The notes beneath the pieces are model-generated. The model was given only the letters and a program-made list of their open reading frames with translations. It was not told the origin of the DNA and did not search any database. A program made the position numbers and the translations under genes. A stretch of DNA of 64,000 nucleotides, taken from NCBI RefSeq assembly GCF_965118635.1, contig NZ_CBCPHV010000003.1, forward strand, positions 1 to 64,000, in the 5' to 3' direction. Every line of letters begins with the position of its first letter. The first letter of the stretch is position 1. This stretch comes from Empedobacter brevis_A. GTDB taxonomy: Bacteria; Bacteroidota; Bacteroidia; Flavobacteriales; Weeksellaceae. Positions 16,736 through 26,195 of the stretch are shown in pieces.

Positions 16736-17361
16736 TAATGATGAAAAAAATTATTCAACTTACATCGGGTAGAGGACCAGCAGAATGCAATTTTGTAGTA
16801 ACGAATGTTTTCAAAAAGTTTGTAGAAGCATGTACAAAATCAGCCATCAAGTTTGAAGTAATCGAAAGAGAAATAGACAAAGATTTTAATCAAATTTCTT
16901 CTGTGATTATAGAGCTTGAAGGAAATGATTTGAATAACTTTTTAAAAACTTGGATTGGAACGATTTTATGGATTGGGAAAAGTCCTTATCGAAAATTTCA
17001 TCAACGAAAAAATTGGTTTATTGGTTGCTTCGAACTCGAAATAGCAAAAGAAAATTCAATTAATCCAAATGAAATTGTTTACCAAACAATGCGAAGTTCG
17101 GGAAATGGTGGACAAAATGTGAATAAAGTAAATTCTGCTATTCGTGCAATTCATCAGCCAAGTGGAATTTCTGTTGTTTCAATGGATTCTCGTTCTCAAC
17201 ATCAAAACAAAAAAATTGCAACAACTCGTTTGTTATTGAAATTACAAGAATTTGAGAAGGATAAAATGAAAGATTTTATTCAAGAAAAATGGAACAATCA
17301 AACTTCCATTGCAAGAGGAAATCCTGTAAAAACATTCAAAGGAGATAAATTTAATGAATAA
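16732..17361 (+). CDS. prfH: peptide chain release factor homologue PrfH
   Basis: A 209-residue class-I release-factor homologue. It starts with QLTSGRGPAECNFVV, typical of PrfH, and carries the peptidyl-tRNA hydrolysis motif SSGNGGQNVNKV (GGQ, near residue 125), followed by HQPSGISVVSMDSRSQHQNK. It lacks the codon-recognition domain of RF1/RF2. PrfH is known to act with its neighbour RtcB on ribosomes whose 16S rRNA has been cut in the decoding centre. The start at 16732 overlaps the rtcB stop by 4 bases; ATGs at 16738 and 16741 are alternatives. Confidence 0.92.
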   Translation: MIMMKKIIQLTSGRGPAECNFVVTNVFKKFVEACTKSAIKFEVIEREIDKDFNQISSVIIELEGNDLNNFLKTWIGTILWIGKSPYRKFHQRKNWFIGCFELEIAKENSINPNEIVYQTMRSSGNGGQNVNKVNSAIRAIHQPSGISVVSMDSRSQHQNKKIATTRLLLKLQEFEKDKMKDFIQEKWNNQTSIARGNPVKTFKGDKFNE

Positions 17362-17390
17362 AATAAAGCCGCTTTATAAGCGGCTTTATT
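17362..17390. terminator. bidirectional terminator between prfH and the AAA ATPase gene
   Basis: Perfect 13-base stem AATAAAGCCGCTT / AAGCGGCTTTATT with loop TAT, starting at the prfH stop and ending 2 bases before the stop of the convergent gene. Confidence 0.88.
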
Positions 17391-17392
17391 GA

Positions 17393-20300
17393 TTATTTTT
17401 TCAGAATTGCTTGAATAATTCCTTCTAGGTTTTCATTAAATTCTAATAATTGACTGAAAACTTTATCATCTTTATTCAAACCTCCATGTTTATTATTTTT
17501 CACGAATGTTGCTTTTATTGTTTCCCAACGTTCCTTTTCTTCAGAATTCATTAAACCAGCGATTTCTTTCAAACGCAAAAGATTCGATTCTGTATCTGTT
17601 GTCAATGTTTGAGATTCACTTTCGTAATGCGCTAAAATCGTTTCATTAATTTCTTTTTCATTCATCATTGGAACAATTTTCGAAACTAATTTCGACATAT
17701 TTCTATACGAACCTTGCATTTTGAAAGGAGGCTCTGTTCTGTAATCATCTTGCATTGCAGCGCTCGAAATATAATTTTGATTAACTTTTACAACAACATT
17801 TCTAATTTTAATCACATGTTTTAGAACCGCAATAAAATCATCAATTTCTTGTTTCAAATAATTACCTTCAAAATCTGGAAGTTGCTCTTGATTTTCGGTT
17901 ACAAAATTTGTTAACTTATAAAAATCTGTCCAGCTTTTCGATGCAATTTTATCCAAATATGGATTATCGCTCGATGCATTTTCTATTAAACTTAAGTTGA
18001 ATAATGTTTCTGTATCACCAATTACATCACCTAAATTATAAACATCTGCACGATTGGCTAACATATCTGGAATCTGAAATTTAGATCCGCTTTCCGTATA
18101 TGGATTTCCTGCCATTACAATACAAAAACGTTTTCCTCGTAAATCATAAGTTTTACTTTCTCCATCAAAAATTCCATCTATTTTTCGTTGTCCATCGGCT
18201 AATGAAATAAATTTTTGTAAAAATTCTGCACTCAAATGTTGAATATCATCTAAGTACAACATTACATTATCGGCCATTTCGAATGAAAGATTTATTTTTT
18301 TCAATTCTTCTCTTTCTCCCGAAGTTTTTGCTTCAATAGGATCAATCGATGTAATGTTATGCCCAATTGTTGGTCCGTTTACTTTTACAAAATGCAAGCC
18401 CATTGTTTTAGCCAAATATTCCATTAATGTCGTTTTTCCATAACCGGGAGGCGAAATTAACAGCAACATTCCCATTCGTGCTGTACGTTTATTTTCGCCA
18501 GCTGTTCCCAATTGTTTGGCTAAATTATTTCCGATTAAAGGAAAATAAACTTCGTTGATTAATTTGTTTCGAACGAATGAAGTCAAAACTTTTGGCTCGA
18601 ATTCTGATATTTTTAAATCCTTTTCGTACGTTTTAGAAATTTCTTCTTTTAATTTTTGAAAAGATTTGAAATTAGGAACATCAACACTTGAAAAATGTTC
18701 TAATTTTGAAATAATATCATGATAATTTTGAGCATAAATTCCATCAATAATTACAGCATGATTTCCTTTTAAATCCTCGATTTCTATAAGCGAATTTCCA
18801 TCATTAATATGAAATTGATCTTTCGAAAATAAAAGCATTGTCGCAACTTCATTTACGACATTTTTATAAGTTGAGAAGTTTTCATTTTCATCAATAAAAG
18901 AATAAATCCAGTTTTCGATTAAATAAAACTTTTCGGTTAAAGAAAATTGTTGATCTTCTATTAATGAACTAAAATCATTCGTACTTTTATTTTTATCTAA
19001 ATAATTTACAAATTCATTTCGGAATGTTTCAGCTTCTTTGCTCATCGAAAAAGCTTGATATTTAATAAAAGTTGTGAACAAATAATTGGCAACCTTTTCT
19101 GATGAAGTTTGCAATTTATTCCATTCGGTTTCCCAGTTTTCAAAAAGTGATTTTATTTCATTTAGAATGTTTTCAAAACGTTTTGAATTCGGAAAATTTT
19201 TCAAAATCAATTGAGCCGAATTCATCATTGCATTCAGTTTTTCTTGTAAATTCTTTTCTAAAGAATGCCAAAAAACTTGAGCAGTTGTGCGCGTTTGTTC
19301 ATCAAATTGTAAAATATCTAATTTTGAATTAACATTTACCAATTCGGTAAAAATTCGTAGCGCATCAAAATTGTGAACACCTTTTATATAACCTTCCGAA
19401 TAATTTTGTTCAATAATTTGGTTGATGAATTTCTCTGCATCAAAATCTTTTTCATTTCTCGCTAAAAAAGCTTGATAAGCCAAATATTCTGCACGATAAA
19501 CCAATTGATTTTCCGAAACAAATTCTTGATTCCAAATAGTTTGATAACGATAAATTTCTTCGTTTTTAACTTTTTGATAAAAACTTGTTCCTGTTAAATG
19601 ATAAAATAATTCGTTGTTACGATTCAACAAAGTAAGCGCTAATTGCTGTGTATTGACCGTAAATTTATTAGTACCAAGTGCAATAATATTTTGTCCATCA
19701 ACAAAAAGTTCGGTTTTATCTCGTAAAATTCGAAGCGTATCTTCTTGCGATTTTTTCAAAAGATTTTCTAGATTTTCGGCTTTCGAAACATCTTTCAAAT
19801 CTTTTAATTCTTGAATGATTTGACGCATTTTGTCAATCATTAAATCGGAAGAATAGAATGCTAAAATTTCTTCTTTTTCTGAAAAAGTTTTAGATTTATT
19901 CTCTATATTTTTCAGAACACGTAAACCAATTTGTTCTAACGAATTTGTACGTTTATTGGTTTGTTCGACCAATTGTTCGCGCTTGGAATTGAATGCTTTG
20001 ATAATTTCATCGCGTTTATCGGCAATTTTCAAAGCAAAATCGTCAAAATCAGAAAATTTACTTTCTAATTCTTCGAGTTGAACAATGATTTTTGTATTGT
20101 ATTCTTCTGTTTTTTCTGCGGTTGTTGATAATTCTAAAAAGTTGACAACGCTTTGTTCTAATAATGTGATTTGAGCAGAAAATTCGGCAACAGCTTCTTT
20201 GCTTTTTAAAGATGAAGTTTGACGTGTTAATTGCGCTCGAACTTCGTTAAGAGAAGCAAAAATGACAGAAATTTTTTCAATAATTTTTGTCGTTTGTGTA

Positions 20301-22228
20301 GCATCTTCAATCTTTAAACTATTGAGAATATCAATTAATAATTCTAATTCGGATGAGATTTTAAGGCATGCTTCTTCGATAACTTTTGCATCGATTACTT
20401 TTTCAATCGAAGCAACTAATTTTTTCTGTTCAGCAACTTTTTCTTCGTAAGGAATCAACGCTTCATCTAGTAAAAGAAACTCGATTGTTTTTGTTGATAA
20501 GTTTTCGTTGACTTCTTGTAATTGGTCTTCTAATTCCTGAACGCGCTCTAAATTGATGTAACGAATAGAACGCAAATCAATAACTTTTCCTTGAATTTTA
20601 CGAGCTTCAGCCAAATGTTCAACCAATAAATCTAATTGATTGTACGTTGTACTATTTACTTTGAAAACGATTTCTTCAATCGATTCTTCCGTTTTTTCTA
20701 AAGTTTCTTGCGCAAATTTTTTCTGAACTTGAACTTTTGCAAATTCATCAATCGCTGTATTGGCAACCGTTTTTATTTCTAATAAAGGAATTGAAAGCTC
20801 GAAAGTATCTTGATCGTTGATCCAGAAATAACCATCAACAATATTATTCGCTTTTTTCACAATATCTTCGTAAAGACCTTCGTACGAATCTTCTTTGTTG
20901 ATTAATTGAATAATCTCTTGAGATTCGGCCATTGCTTTTACAATGTCTTTGTTTCCAATTTTGTATAAAGGATGATTTGTTTTTTCTTGATTTTCAATTA
21001 AACGTTCGACATAAGGTGTTTCCCAAATTTGAACTTGATGATGTCGCGTTGCTTCTTCTTCGGTACGAAAATAAATTAAACTTCCGTCTTTAAAAATCGT
21101 GAAACCATTACAAACAATAGGCGTTTCGACCGTTTGTTGAATGATATTGTACGATAATAGAATATATGTATTGGTTTCTTCTTGATTGAAAATATACATG
21201 AAATCTTCTCCGTTTGGAGAATTTACACGACGAAAAAATTGAAAATGTTCTAAATTATTTTCAAAAAGATGATAAGTTCCGTTTTGTAAATAATAGCCAT
21301 TCGAAAAAATTAAACCTTGATTATCGGGCAATAAAACTGCAGCATCTAAAAGAGCAGGAATATTGATAACTTCTTTGGTGCGAACATTATAAATATAAGC
21401 TCTGAAATCTTCTTGAAAAGGTTTTATTTTAACCGCAATCAAATTTCCTAAATCAGCATAATAATATTCAGCATCATCTAATTGTTGATCTAAATGTGTT
21501 ACTTTTTCAGTGAAAATTCCTTTTCCTGTATCTGTATTATCTTCAATTTTGAATGTAATATCGCCGCCAATTGCTTCGATAAAAATTTTATCTAAAATAG
21601 AAATATGAGGAAATTTCCCTAATCGACGATCGTCAATTGTTGTTTTTTCCCATTCGAAATCAAATTGATCTGCTTTTTTTACTTCGTGAATGCTACGATC
21701 GTCCTGATAAATTAATTTTCCATCTTTTATTAACCATTTAAAAGCTTTTAAATCTTGAGCGCTTTTGCTAGTTTGGAAAACCATGTATAAATAATTATCT
21801 GTTCTACGAAATTTAGAAAAGATAGAATCGCGGTAATATTTATATAAATTTTGAAAATCTGTAAAGAAATTCTGATCATTAATTAGATCAAGCGGTTGAG
21901 GAATAAATTGATTTTCTTGAAATAGATAAATGCTGAAAACATCGCTCAACTGAATGTCTGTACGTAAACCGAAATGTACATTGTAACCAAAAATACACAA
22001 GTTGTCGAACGCAATAATTCCGCGAGCAACACAAGTATTTTCTGTTGTAATTCTTTGGTTTGCGCTTAATGCAAAATTGGTAGAATTGAAGACTTCTTTT
22101 CGAGCATCGTTCAATTTGGTTAATCTTTCCGAAAGAAAATCTTTTTGTGTAAGAAGTCTTTTTCGAATGATTTCGTACGCGCCTGCATCAAGCGTTTCGG
22201 TAACGTTAATATTTTTTTCTTCTTGCAT
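17393..22228 (-). CDS. giant coiled-coil AAA ATPase of the flotillin/PspA module
   Basis: A 1611-residue protein of the type often labelled 'DNA repair ATPase', a label without experimental basis that I know of. The N-terminal ~480 residues are beta-rich and may form a propeller-like sensor. Residues about 480-880 are a long predicted coiled coil. A helical region follows, then an AAA domain: PPGYGKTT (Walker A, K near 1265) and VMLYLDDIQH (Walker B, near 1326), with AGNPYTESG as a sensor-like segment. The frame can be opened at a TTG at 22258, but the ATG at 22228 (MQEEKN) is preferred. It is the last gene of a six-gene unit with flotillin and PspA; a role in membrane remodelling is inference from that context. 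Confidence 0.85.
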   Translation of the reverse strand: MQEEKNINVTETLDAGAYEIIRKRLLTQKDFLSERLTKLNDARKEVFNSTNFALSANQRITTENTCVARGIIAFDNLCIFGYNVHFGLRTDIQLSDVFSIYLFQENQFIPQPLDLINDQNFFTDFQNLYKYYRDSIFSKFRRTDNYLYMVFQTSKSAQDLKAFKWLIKDGKLIYQDDRSIHEVKKADQFDFEWEKTTIDDRRLGKFPHISILDKIFIEAIGGDITFKIEDNTDTGKGIFTEKVTHLDQQLDDAEYYYADLGNLIAVKIKPFQEDFRAYIYNVRTKEVINIPALLDAAVLLPDNQGLIFSNGYYLQNGTYHLFENNLEHFQFFRRVNSPNGEDFMYIFNQEETNTYILLSYNIIQQTVETPIVCNGFTIFKDGSLIYFRTEEEATRHHQVQIWETPYVERLIENQEKTNHPLYKIGNKDIVKAMAESQEIIQLINKEDSYEGLYEDIVKKANNIVDGYFWINDQDTFELSIPLLEIKTVANTAIDEFAKVQVQKKFAQETLEKTEESIEEIVFKVNSTTYNQLDLLVEHLAEARKIQGKVIDLRSIRYINLERVQELEDQLQEVNENLSTKTIEFLLLDEALIPYEEKVAEQKKLVASIEKVIDAKVIEEACLKISSELELLIDILNSLKIEDATQTTKIIEKISVIFASLNEVRAQLTRQTSSLKSKEAVAEFSAQITLLEQSVVNFLELSTTAEKTEEYNTKIIVQLEELESKFSDFDDFALKIADKRDEIIKAFNSKREQLVEQTNKRTNSLEQIGLRVLKNIENKSKTFSEKEEILAFYSSDLMIDKMRQIIQELKDLKDVSKAENLENLLKKSQEDTLRILRDKTELFVDGQNIIALGTNKFTVNTQQLALTLLNRNNELFYHLTGTSFYQKVKNEEIYRYQTIWNQEFVSENQLVYRAEYLAYQAFLARNEKDFDAEKFINQIIEQNYSEGYIKGVHNFDALRIFTELVNVNSKLDILQFDEQTRTTAQVFWHSLEKNLQEKLNAMMNSAQLILKNFPNSKRFENILNEIKSLFENWETEWNKLQTSSEKVANYLFTTFIKYQAFSMSKEAETFRNEFVNYLDKNKSTNDFSSLIEDQQFSLTEKFYLIENWIYSFIDENENFSTYKNVVNEVATMLLFSKDQFHINDGNSLIEIEDLKGNHAVIIDGIYAQNYHDIISKLEHFSSVDVPNFKSFQKLKEEISKTYEKDLKISEFEPKVLTSFVRNKLINEVYFPLIGNNLAKQLGTAGENKRTARMGMLLLISPPGYGKTTLMEYLAKTMGLHFVKVNGPTIGHNITSIDPIEAKTSGEREELKKINLSFEMADNVMLYLDDIQHLSAEFLQKFISLADGQRKIDGIFDGESKTYDLRGKRFCIVMAGNPYTESGSKFQIPDMLANRADVYNLGDVIGDTETLFNLSLIENASSDNPYLDKIASKSWTDFYKLTNFVTENQEQLPDFEGNYLKQEIDDFIAVLKHVIKIRNVVVKVNQNYISSAAMQDDYRTEPPFKMQGSYRNMSKLVSKIVPMMNEKEINETILAHYESESQTLTTDTESNLLRLKEIAGLMNSEEKERWETIKATFVKNNKHGGLNKDDKVFSQLLEFNENLEGIIQAILKK

Positions 22229-22317
22229 TAAATTAAAATCTAAAAGGTGATTAAACAATGATGATAAGAGCGGTTGAAATGATTAAATCTCAATCACTCT
22301 ATTTGCTGTTTAATGGA

Positions 22318-24402
22318 TTAACCTATTTTTTTATTTGAAACACCTAACTGATTTGCAATTCCGAAAAGAGAATTGATAAATCCTGTATCTTCGCTGTTTC
22401 CAGAAGCCGAAGCTGCTTGTTGTAATTTAATTAATGCTGCAGTAATTGTTAAGTTTTTGATATCGTTTGACGAAATACCATATTTATCTGCAAGGCTTCT
22501 TACTTTTCCGGCCAAATCGCTTCCGCCATCTTCGTCAATTAAAGCATTTTTGATATCTGTTGCGTGTTTTGAATTATCGATTAAATGATCGAAACCTTTT
22601 GCATTCGAAACTTGTTTTACAATATTTTCGAAGAACATTGTTTCTCCACCAACGATATCAATTTTCGCAGATTTCAATGCATTTGATAATACTTCTGCTT
22701 GTGCTCCAGCAATATCTTTTTGAATATTAATCTGAGCCAATTCGATGTCTTTTTCTTTTTGTAATTGAAGTTTGAATTCTTCGTGTTCTTTTCCAACACC
22801 ATCCAATTTCTTCATAGCTTCTGCTTTTTCTTCGATTCCTTTTGCTTCTGCTAATGCTTTTTCACGAACAACTTCTGCTTGTGCTAAACCTTCTTTGCGT
22901 AATGCTTCGGCTTTTTTCTCGATTACAGTTGCTTCTACGCTTCCTTGTTTTTCTTCTGCTTCTGCTTTTGCAACCATTACTTCTGCTTCAGATAAACCAA
23001 TTGCAGCTTCTTCTTTTGCTTGTGCTTCAGCAATAATTTTACGAGCTTCTGCTTCTTTTGTAGAAGCTTCTTTTTTCGCTTCGGCATCAATTAATAATTC
23101 TTGCGCTTTACGTTCAGCAACTTGTTTTTGTGCATCGGCTTCGATAACTTGGCGAGCAGCTTCTTGTTCAGCAGCAATTTTAGCAGCTTCCGCAGCTTTT
23201 ACAGTTTCGATTAAACGTTCTTCTGCTTCTTGCGATGCAGCAATAATTCCAGCTTGTTTCTGACGTTCTACTTCTCGGTAAACTTCGACATCTTTCACGC
23301 CTTGTTGTTCTTCAATCACGCCTTTTTCTAAAAGAACACGCTCTTTTATAACGCCTTGAATGTTTTTCTTTTCAACTTCGATAGATCGTTCTTTATCAAT
23401 CTGAGCTAAAGTCACAATTCGTTCGCGTTCTGTTTGTTCTAAAGCACGATCTTTTTCTACGCGTTCTGTTTCGATTGCATCGGTACGAACTTTATTTTTT
23501 TCTGCGATAATGATTTGGCGCAATTTATTTTCTTCTTGTACAGCTAATTGTTCTTCTGTTGTGATACGAACAGATTCAGCTTTTAAGCGTTCTTCTTCGC
23601 GAACTTTTGAAATTTCTGCTTCTTCGCGCGCTTTTATATTTTCGATTTCACGGCGTTGACGCTCTTCTTTTTCTGCCAATTGACGTTCTAATTCTAATAT
23701 CGCTTCGCGTGCTTCAACATTTTGTTTTTTGATAACCTTTTCTTCTTCACGACGAATTAAATTGGCATTCATATTTTGTTGTGCTGTTAATTCCGTAATT
23801 TTTTTGATCCCTTCAGAATCTAAAATATTATCTGGACTTAAAAACTGTAATTCAGTTTGTTCTAAATAATCTATCGCACAATCATCTAAAATATAGCCAT
23901 TCAAATCTGTTCCGATGATATTTAAAATTTCATCTCTAAATTCTCGGCGAGCTTCGTATAATTCTATAAAATCGAATTTTTTTCCAACAGTTTTTAAGGC
24001 TTCTGAGAATTTTGCTTCGAAAATACTTTTTAATGTTTCTGGTTCTGATGCTCTTTCTGTTCCCAAGTTTTGAGCAACATTAATTACATCATTTACCGAT
24101 TTATTTACGCGAACAAAGAAGGCAACTTTGATATCTGCACGTATATTGTCTTTACAAATTAAACCATCGCCTTGTTGACGCGCAATGTCAATTTTTTTGA
24201 TAGAAATGTCCATAATTTCCATTTTGTGAAAAACAGGAATTACATACATTCCTTTATTGAAAGCGACTTGCGAACCACCAACTCCGGTACGAACGATAGC
24301 TTTTCCTTGCGGAACTTTTTTGTAGAAAACGCTTAAAACGACGATAAATGAAATAGCAATGAAAACGATAACAGCTACTGCTAAAAGAATAAAATTTGTC
24401 AT
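22318..24402 (-). CDS. flotillin family protein (YqiK-like, SPFH/band 7)
   Basis: A 694-residue flotillin. One N-terminal transmembrane helix (about 5-27) is followed by the SPFH/band-7 domain (about 30-215; VPQGKAIVRTGVGGSQVAF, then IDIARQQGD). A very long charged coiled coil runs from about 215 to 560, rich in EEK, EAEARK and AEA repeats. A flotillin C-terminal oligomerisation region follows, with a hydrophobic Gly/Ser tail. Such proteins form membrane scaffolds. It lies between the NfeD/YqiJ-like gene and the AAA ATPase, the usual flotillin-NfeD pairing. It is longer than E. coli YqiK (about 550) because of the extended coiled coil. Confidence 0.93.
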   Translation of the reverse strand: MTNFILLAVAVIVFIAISFIVVLSVFYKKVPQGKAIVRTGVGGSQVAFNKGMYVIPVFHKMEIMDISIKKIDIARQQGDGLICKDNIRADIKVAFFVRVNKSVNDVINVAQNLGTERASEPETLKSIFEAKFSEALKTVGKKFDFIELYEARREFRDEILNIIGTDLNGYILDDCAIDYLEQTELQFLSPDNILDSEGIKKITELTAQQNMNANLIRREEEKVIKKQNVEAREAILELERQLAEKEERQRREIENIKAREEAEISKVREEERLKAESVRITTEEQLAVQEENKLRQIIIAEKNKVRTDAIETERVEKDRALEQTERERIVTLAQIDKERSIEVEKKNIQGVIKERVLLEKGVIEEQQGVKDVEVYREVERQKQAGIIAASQEAEERLIETVKAAEAAKIAAEQEAARQVIEADAQKQVAERKAQELLIDAEAKKEASTKEAEARKIIAEAQAKEEAAIGLSEAEVMVAKAEAEEKQGSVEATVIEKKAEALRKEGLAQAEVVREKALAEAKGIEEKAEAMKKLDGVGKEHEEFKLQLQKEKDIELAQINIQKDIAGAQAEVLSNALKSAKIDIVGGETMFFENIVKQVSNAKGFDHLIDNSKHATDIKNALIDEDGGSDLAGKVRSLADKYGISSNDIKNLTITAALIKLQQAASASGNSEDTGFINSLFGIANQLGVSNKKIG

Positions 24403-24510
24403 GAGATTTTTATTGTAAGTTTGATTTAGTTCTTGATTTAGTTAATAATTAGGTTTAAGATATTCTCTATAATAAACGAAGTGATTTGGAATAATAGTAT
24501 CATAATGTGG

Positions 24511-25203
24511 TTAAATATTGTTTAAGGTTATATGTTTGATGACAAAATAATAATGATTTGAAGGCGATTCGTCGGTGATAATTATGGTATCTCCAAAATT
24601 AATTTCTTCACCATTTTGGCTTTTGATATTAAGTGTAATAATATCTTTCTCAATCTGAAATTCGGCAGAACCTATTTTATCTCCTGTAATTTTAGATTTA
24701 GATTTTCCTACTCTTCCGATAAAATCTGTTTCTTCTTCGCCATGATAACCTAATTCTGCATACATTTTTACAAGTGGTTTTGTAATCCAATGCATCATAA
24801 AATAAACGATAATGAAAATTGGAATTAATACTAAAACGGAGTAAAGACCTAATTTACTTAATCCAAAAATAATTGAAGAAATAATAGTTATTACCCAACT
24901 GATAAATTTGAACAAAGTGATAATTACCATTAAAGGAACTTTTCCAACATTGATAAATTCCATACATTTTGTCCAAAAACTAGGTTCGTGATGTACATCT
25001 GCATCTGTGTCGTAATCTGCATCAATCTCATGATGTGAATCAACATCGTTGATGTCTCCTAGATGAAATTCTGAATCAGTTCCGAGATCAATTCCATCAC
25101 CAGCTAATAATTGAAATACCCAATAAACAAGAGAAAATCCCATTAAAATGGTCATAATTCCGTTTGGTAATGGATTGAAAAGAAGGTTTAAAATTTCGGT
25201 CAT
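24511..25203 (-). CDS. YqiJ/NfeD-like membrane protein with OB-fold tail
   Basis: A 230-residue membrane protein: one helix near 13-33, a loop rich in Asp and His (DINDVDSHHEIDADYDTDAD, 50-69, then VHHEP), two helices around 88-140, and a C-terminal OB-fold-like domain starting near FIGRVGKSKSKITG (161-174). YqiJ/NfeD proteins with this tail are encoded beside flotillins and are thought to anchor or tune them. The Asp/His loop could bind a divalent metal, which is speculation. It is in the same orientation as the flotillin gene, 108 bases upstream of it. Confidence 0.85.
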   Translation of the reverse strand: MTEILNLLFNPLPNGIMTILMGFSLVYWVFQLLAGDGIDLGTDSEFHLGDINDVDSHHEIDADYDTDADVHHEPSFWTKCMEFINVGKVPLMVIITLFKFISWVITIISSIIFGLSKLGLYSVLVLIPIFIIVYFMMHWITKPLVKMYAELGYHGEEETDFIGRVGKSKSKITGDKIGSAEFQIEKDIITLNIKSQNGEEINFGDTIIITDESPSNHYYFVIKHITLNNI

Positions 25204-25222
25204 TTAGTGTTAATTTTCATTG

Positions 25223-25408
25223 TTAAATAGCTCTTCTGAATGTATAATAAATAATTATCGTTGCACCATTGATACCAAGAGGAGTGGAGATGACTAGTTC
25301 CCAGACTTCTGCTCCATATTTATTTAGCATATCATCCAAATATGTTTTATTTATTTCACAGGTATTTGGGTAAATTTCAATTGTTTTGTATTCATATTTA
25401 GTTGGCAT
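25223..25408 (-). CDS. DUF4177-like small protein
   Basis: A 61-residue protein with the DUF4177 pattern: YEYKTIEI at the start, a middle helix LDDMLNKYGAEVWELV, and a strand-rich end IIIYYTFRRA. The function is unknown. It lies within the PspA-flotillin unit, 19 bases upstream of the YqiJ-like gene and 75 bases after pspA, so it is probably co-transcribed. It is complete and not a shadow of another frame. Confidence 0.72.
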   Translation of the reverse strand: MPTKYEYKTIEIYPNTCEINKTYLDDMLNKYGAEVWELVISTPLGINGATIIIYYTFRRAI

Positions 25409-25483
25409 AGCTTTAATTTTTTAAAACAGATTAAATTACTAAATTTTTCATAGAAATAACTCACTATAAAAAGTGATTTCTAT

Positions 25484-26182
25484 TTAATTTTTAGCTTGTA
25501 TTTTCAGCTTTAATGCTTCTAATTCGTTTTGAATCAAATCTCCTTTCAAGGTTTCATTAATTTCGTCATCAGCTGTTTTCGAATTGTCAGCCAAACTTCC
25601 ATAAGCTTGTGCAAGCGCTTCGTCTTCTTCTACTTTAGCTTTCATGCGTTCAAGCATACTAATTGTGCTATTTGCATCAATTTTTGCCATCTGTTTATTC
25701 ACTTGCTTTGTAGCATCAGCAACTTTTACTCGTGCTTTTAATGTTGTTAATTCATTTTCCCATTTATTAATATTGAATTTTAGAATTTCAACATTTTTAT
25801 GTACTTCATTTGCAGATTTTTCATGAATAATGACTTGATTTTCTAATTCAGCAATTTCTTCGAATAATTGATTTTTTAAGCCCAAAGCTTCTTTTGCTAA
25901 ATTTTCGGCTTGTTCAATTGTGATTTCATTTCGTCCAGCTTTTTCCAATAATAGAATTGCTTTTCGTTCGTAATTTACAGCTTCATCTTTCTTTTTGTCC
26001 ACACTATTTTGCGAACGAATTGCCATTGCTTTTACTTTTGCATAAGCTTCAAGTGATTGATTAAGGTCTTCACGCATTTCGCGAATTCCTTGTTCAGTCA
26101 TTTTTATAGGATCTTCCATTTTTTCGACAACCGAATGTATTTCTGCTTGTCCTATTCTAAAAATACGTTTGAAAATATTCAT
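25484..26182 (-). CDS. pspA: PspA/IM30 family protein
   Basis: A 232-residue all-helical PspA/IM30 protein, a bacterial ESCRT-III homologue that binds stressed inner membrane and forms remodelling polymers. It opens with the amphipathic helix MNIFKRIFRIGQAEIHSVVEK and EDPIKMTEQGIREM, and the long coiled-coil hairpin (about 25-160) and later helices follow. Length and composition are typical. It lies 13 bases after the CesT/YbjN-like gene in the same unit as a flotillin and a AAA ATPase. No pspF or pspBC is present, so the classical enterobacterial phage-shock circuit is absent. Confidence 0.93.
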   Translation of the reverse strand: MNIFKRIFRIGQAEIHSVVEKMEDPIKMTEQGIREMREDLNQSLEAYAKVKAMAIRSQNSVDKKKDEAVNYERKAILLLEKAGRNEITIEQAENLAKEALGLKNQLFEEIAELENQVIIHEKSANEVHKNVEILKFNINKWENELTTLKARVKVADATKQVNKQMAKIDANSTISMLERMKAKVEEDEALAQAYGSLADNSKTADDEINETLKGDLIQNELEALKLKIQAKN

Positions 26183-26195
26183 AGTGATATTGTTT

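Noticed and set aside
22229..22258. N-terminal extension of the AAA ATPase from a TTG
   Set aside because: The added ten residues show no family-like features, and an ATG follows shortly, so 22228 is a better start.
22772..23263. 163-codon open frame on the plus strand opposite the flotillin coiled coil
   Set aside because: Its low-complexity Ser/Ala-rich product is the antisense image of the EAE/AEK repeats of the flotillin gene, with no promoter or start context.
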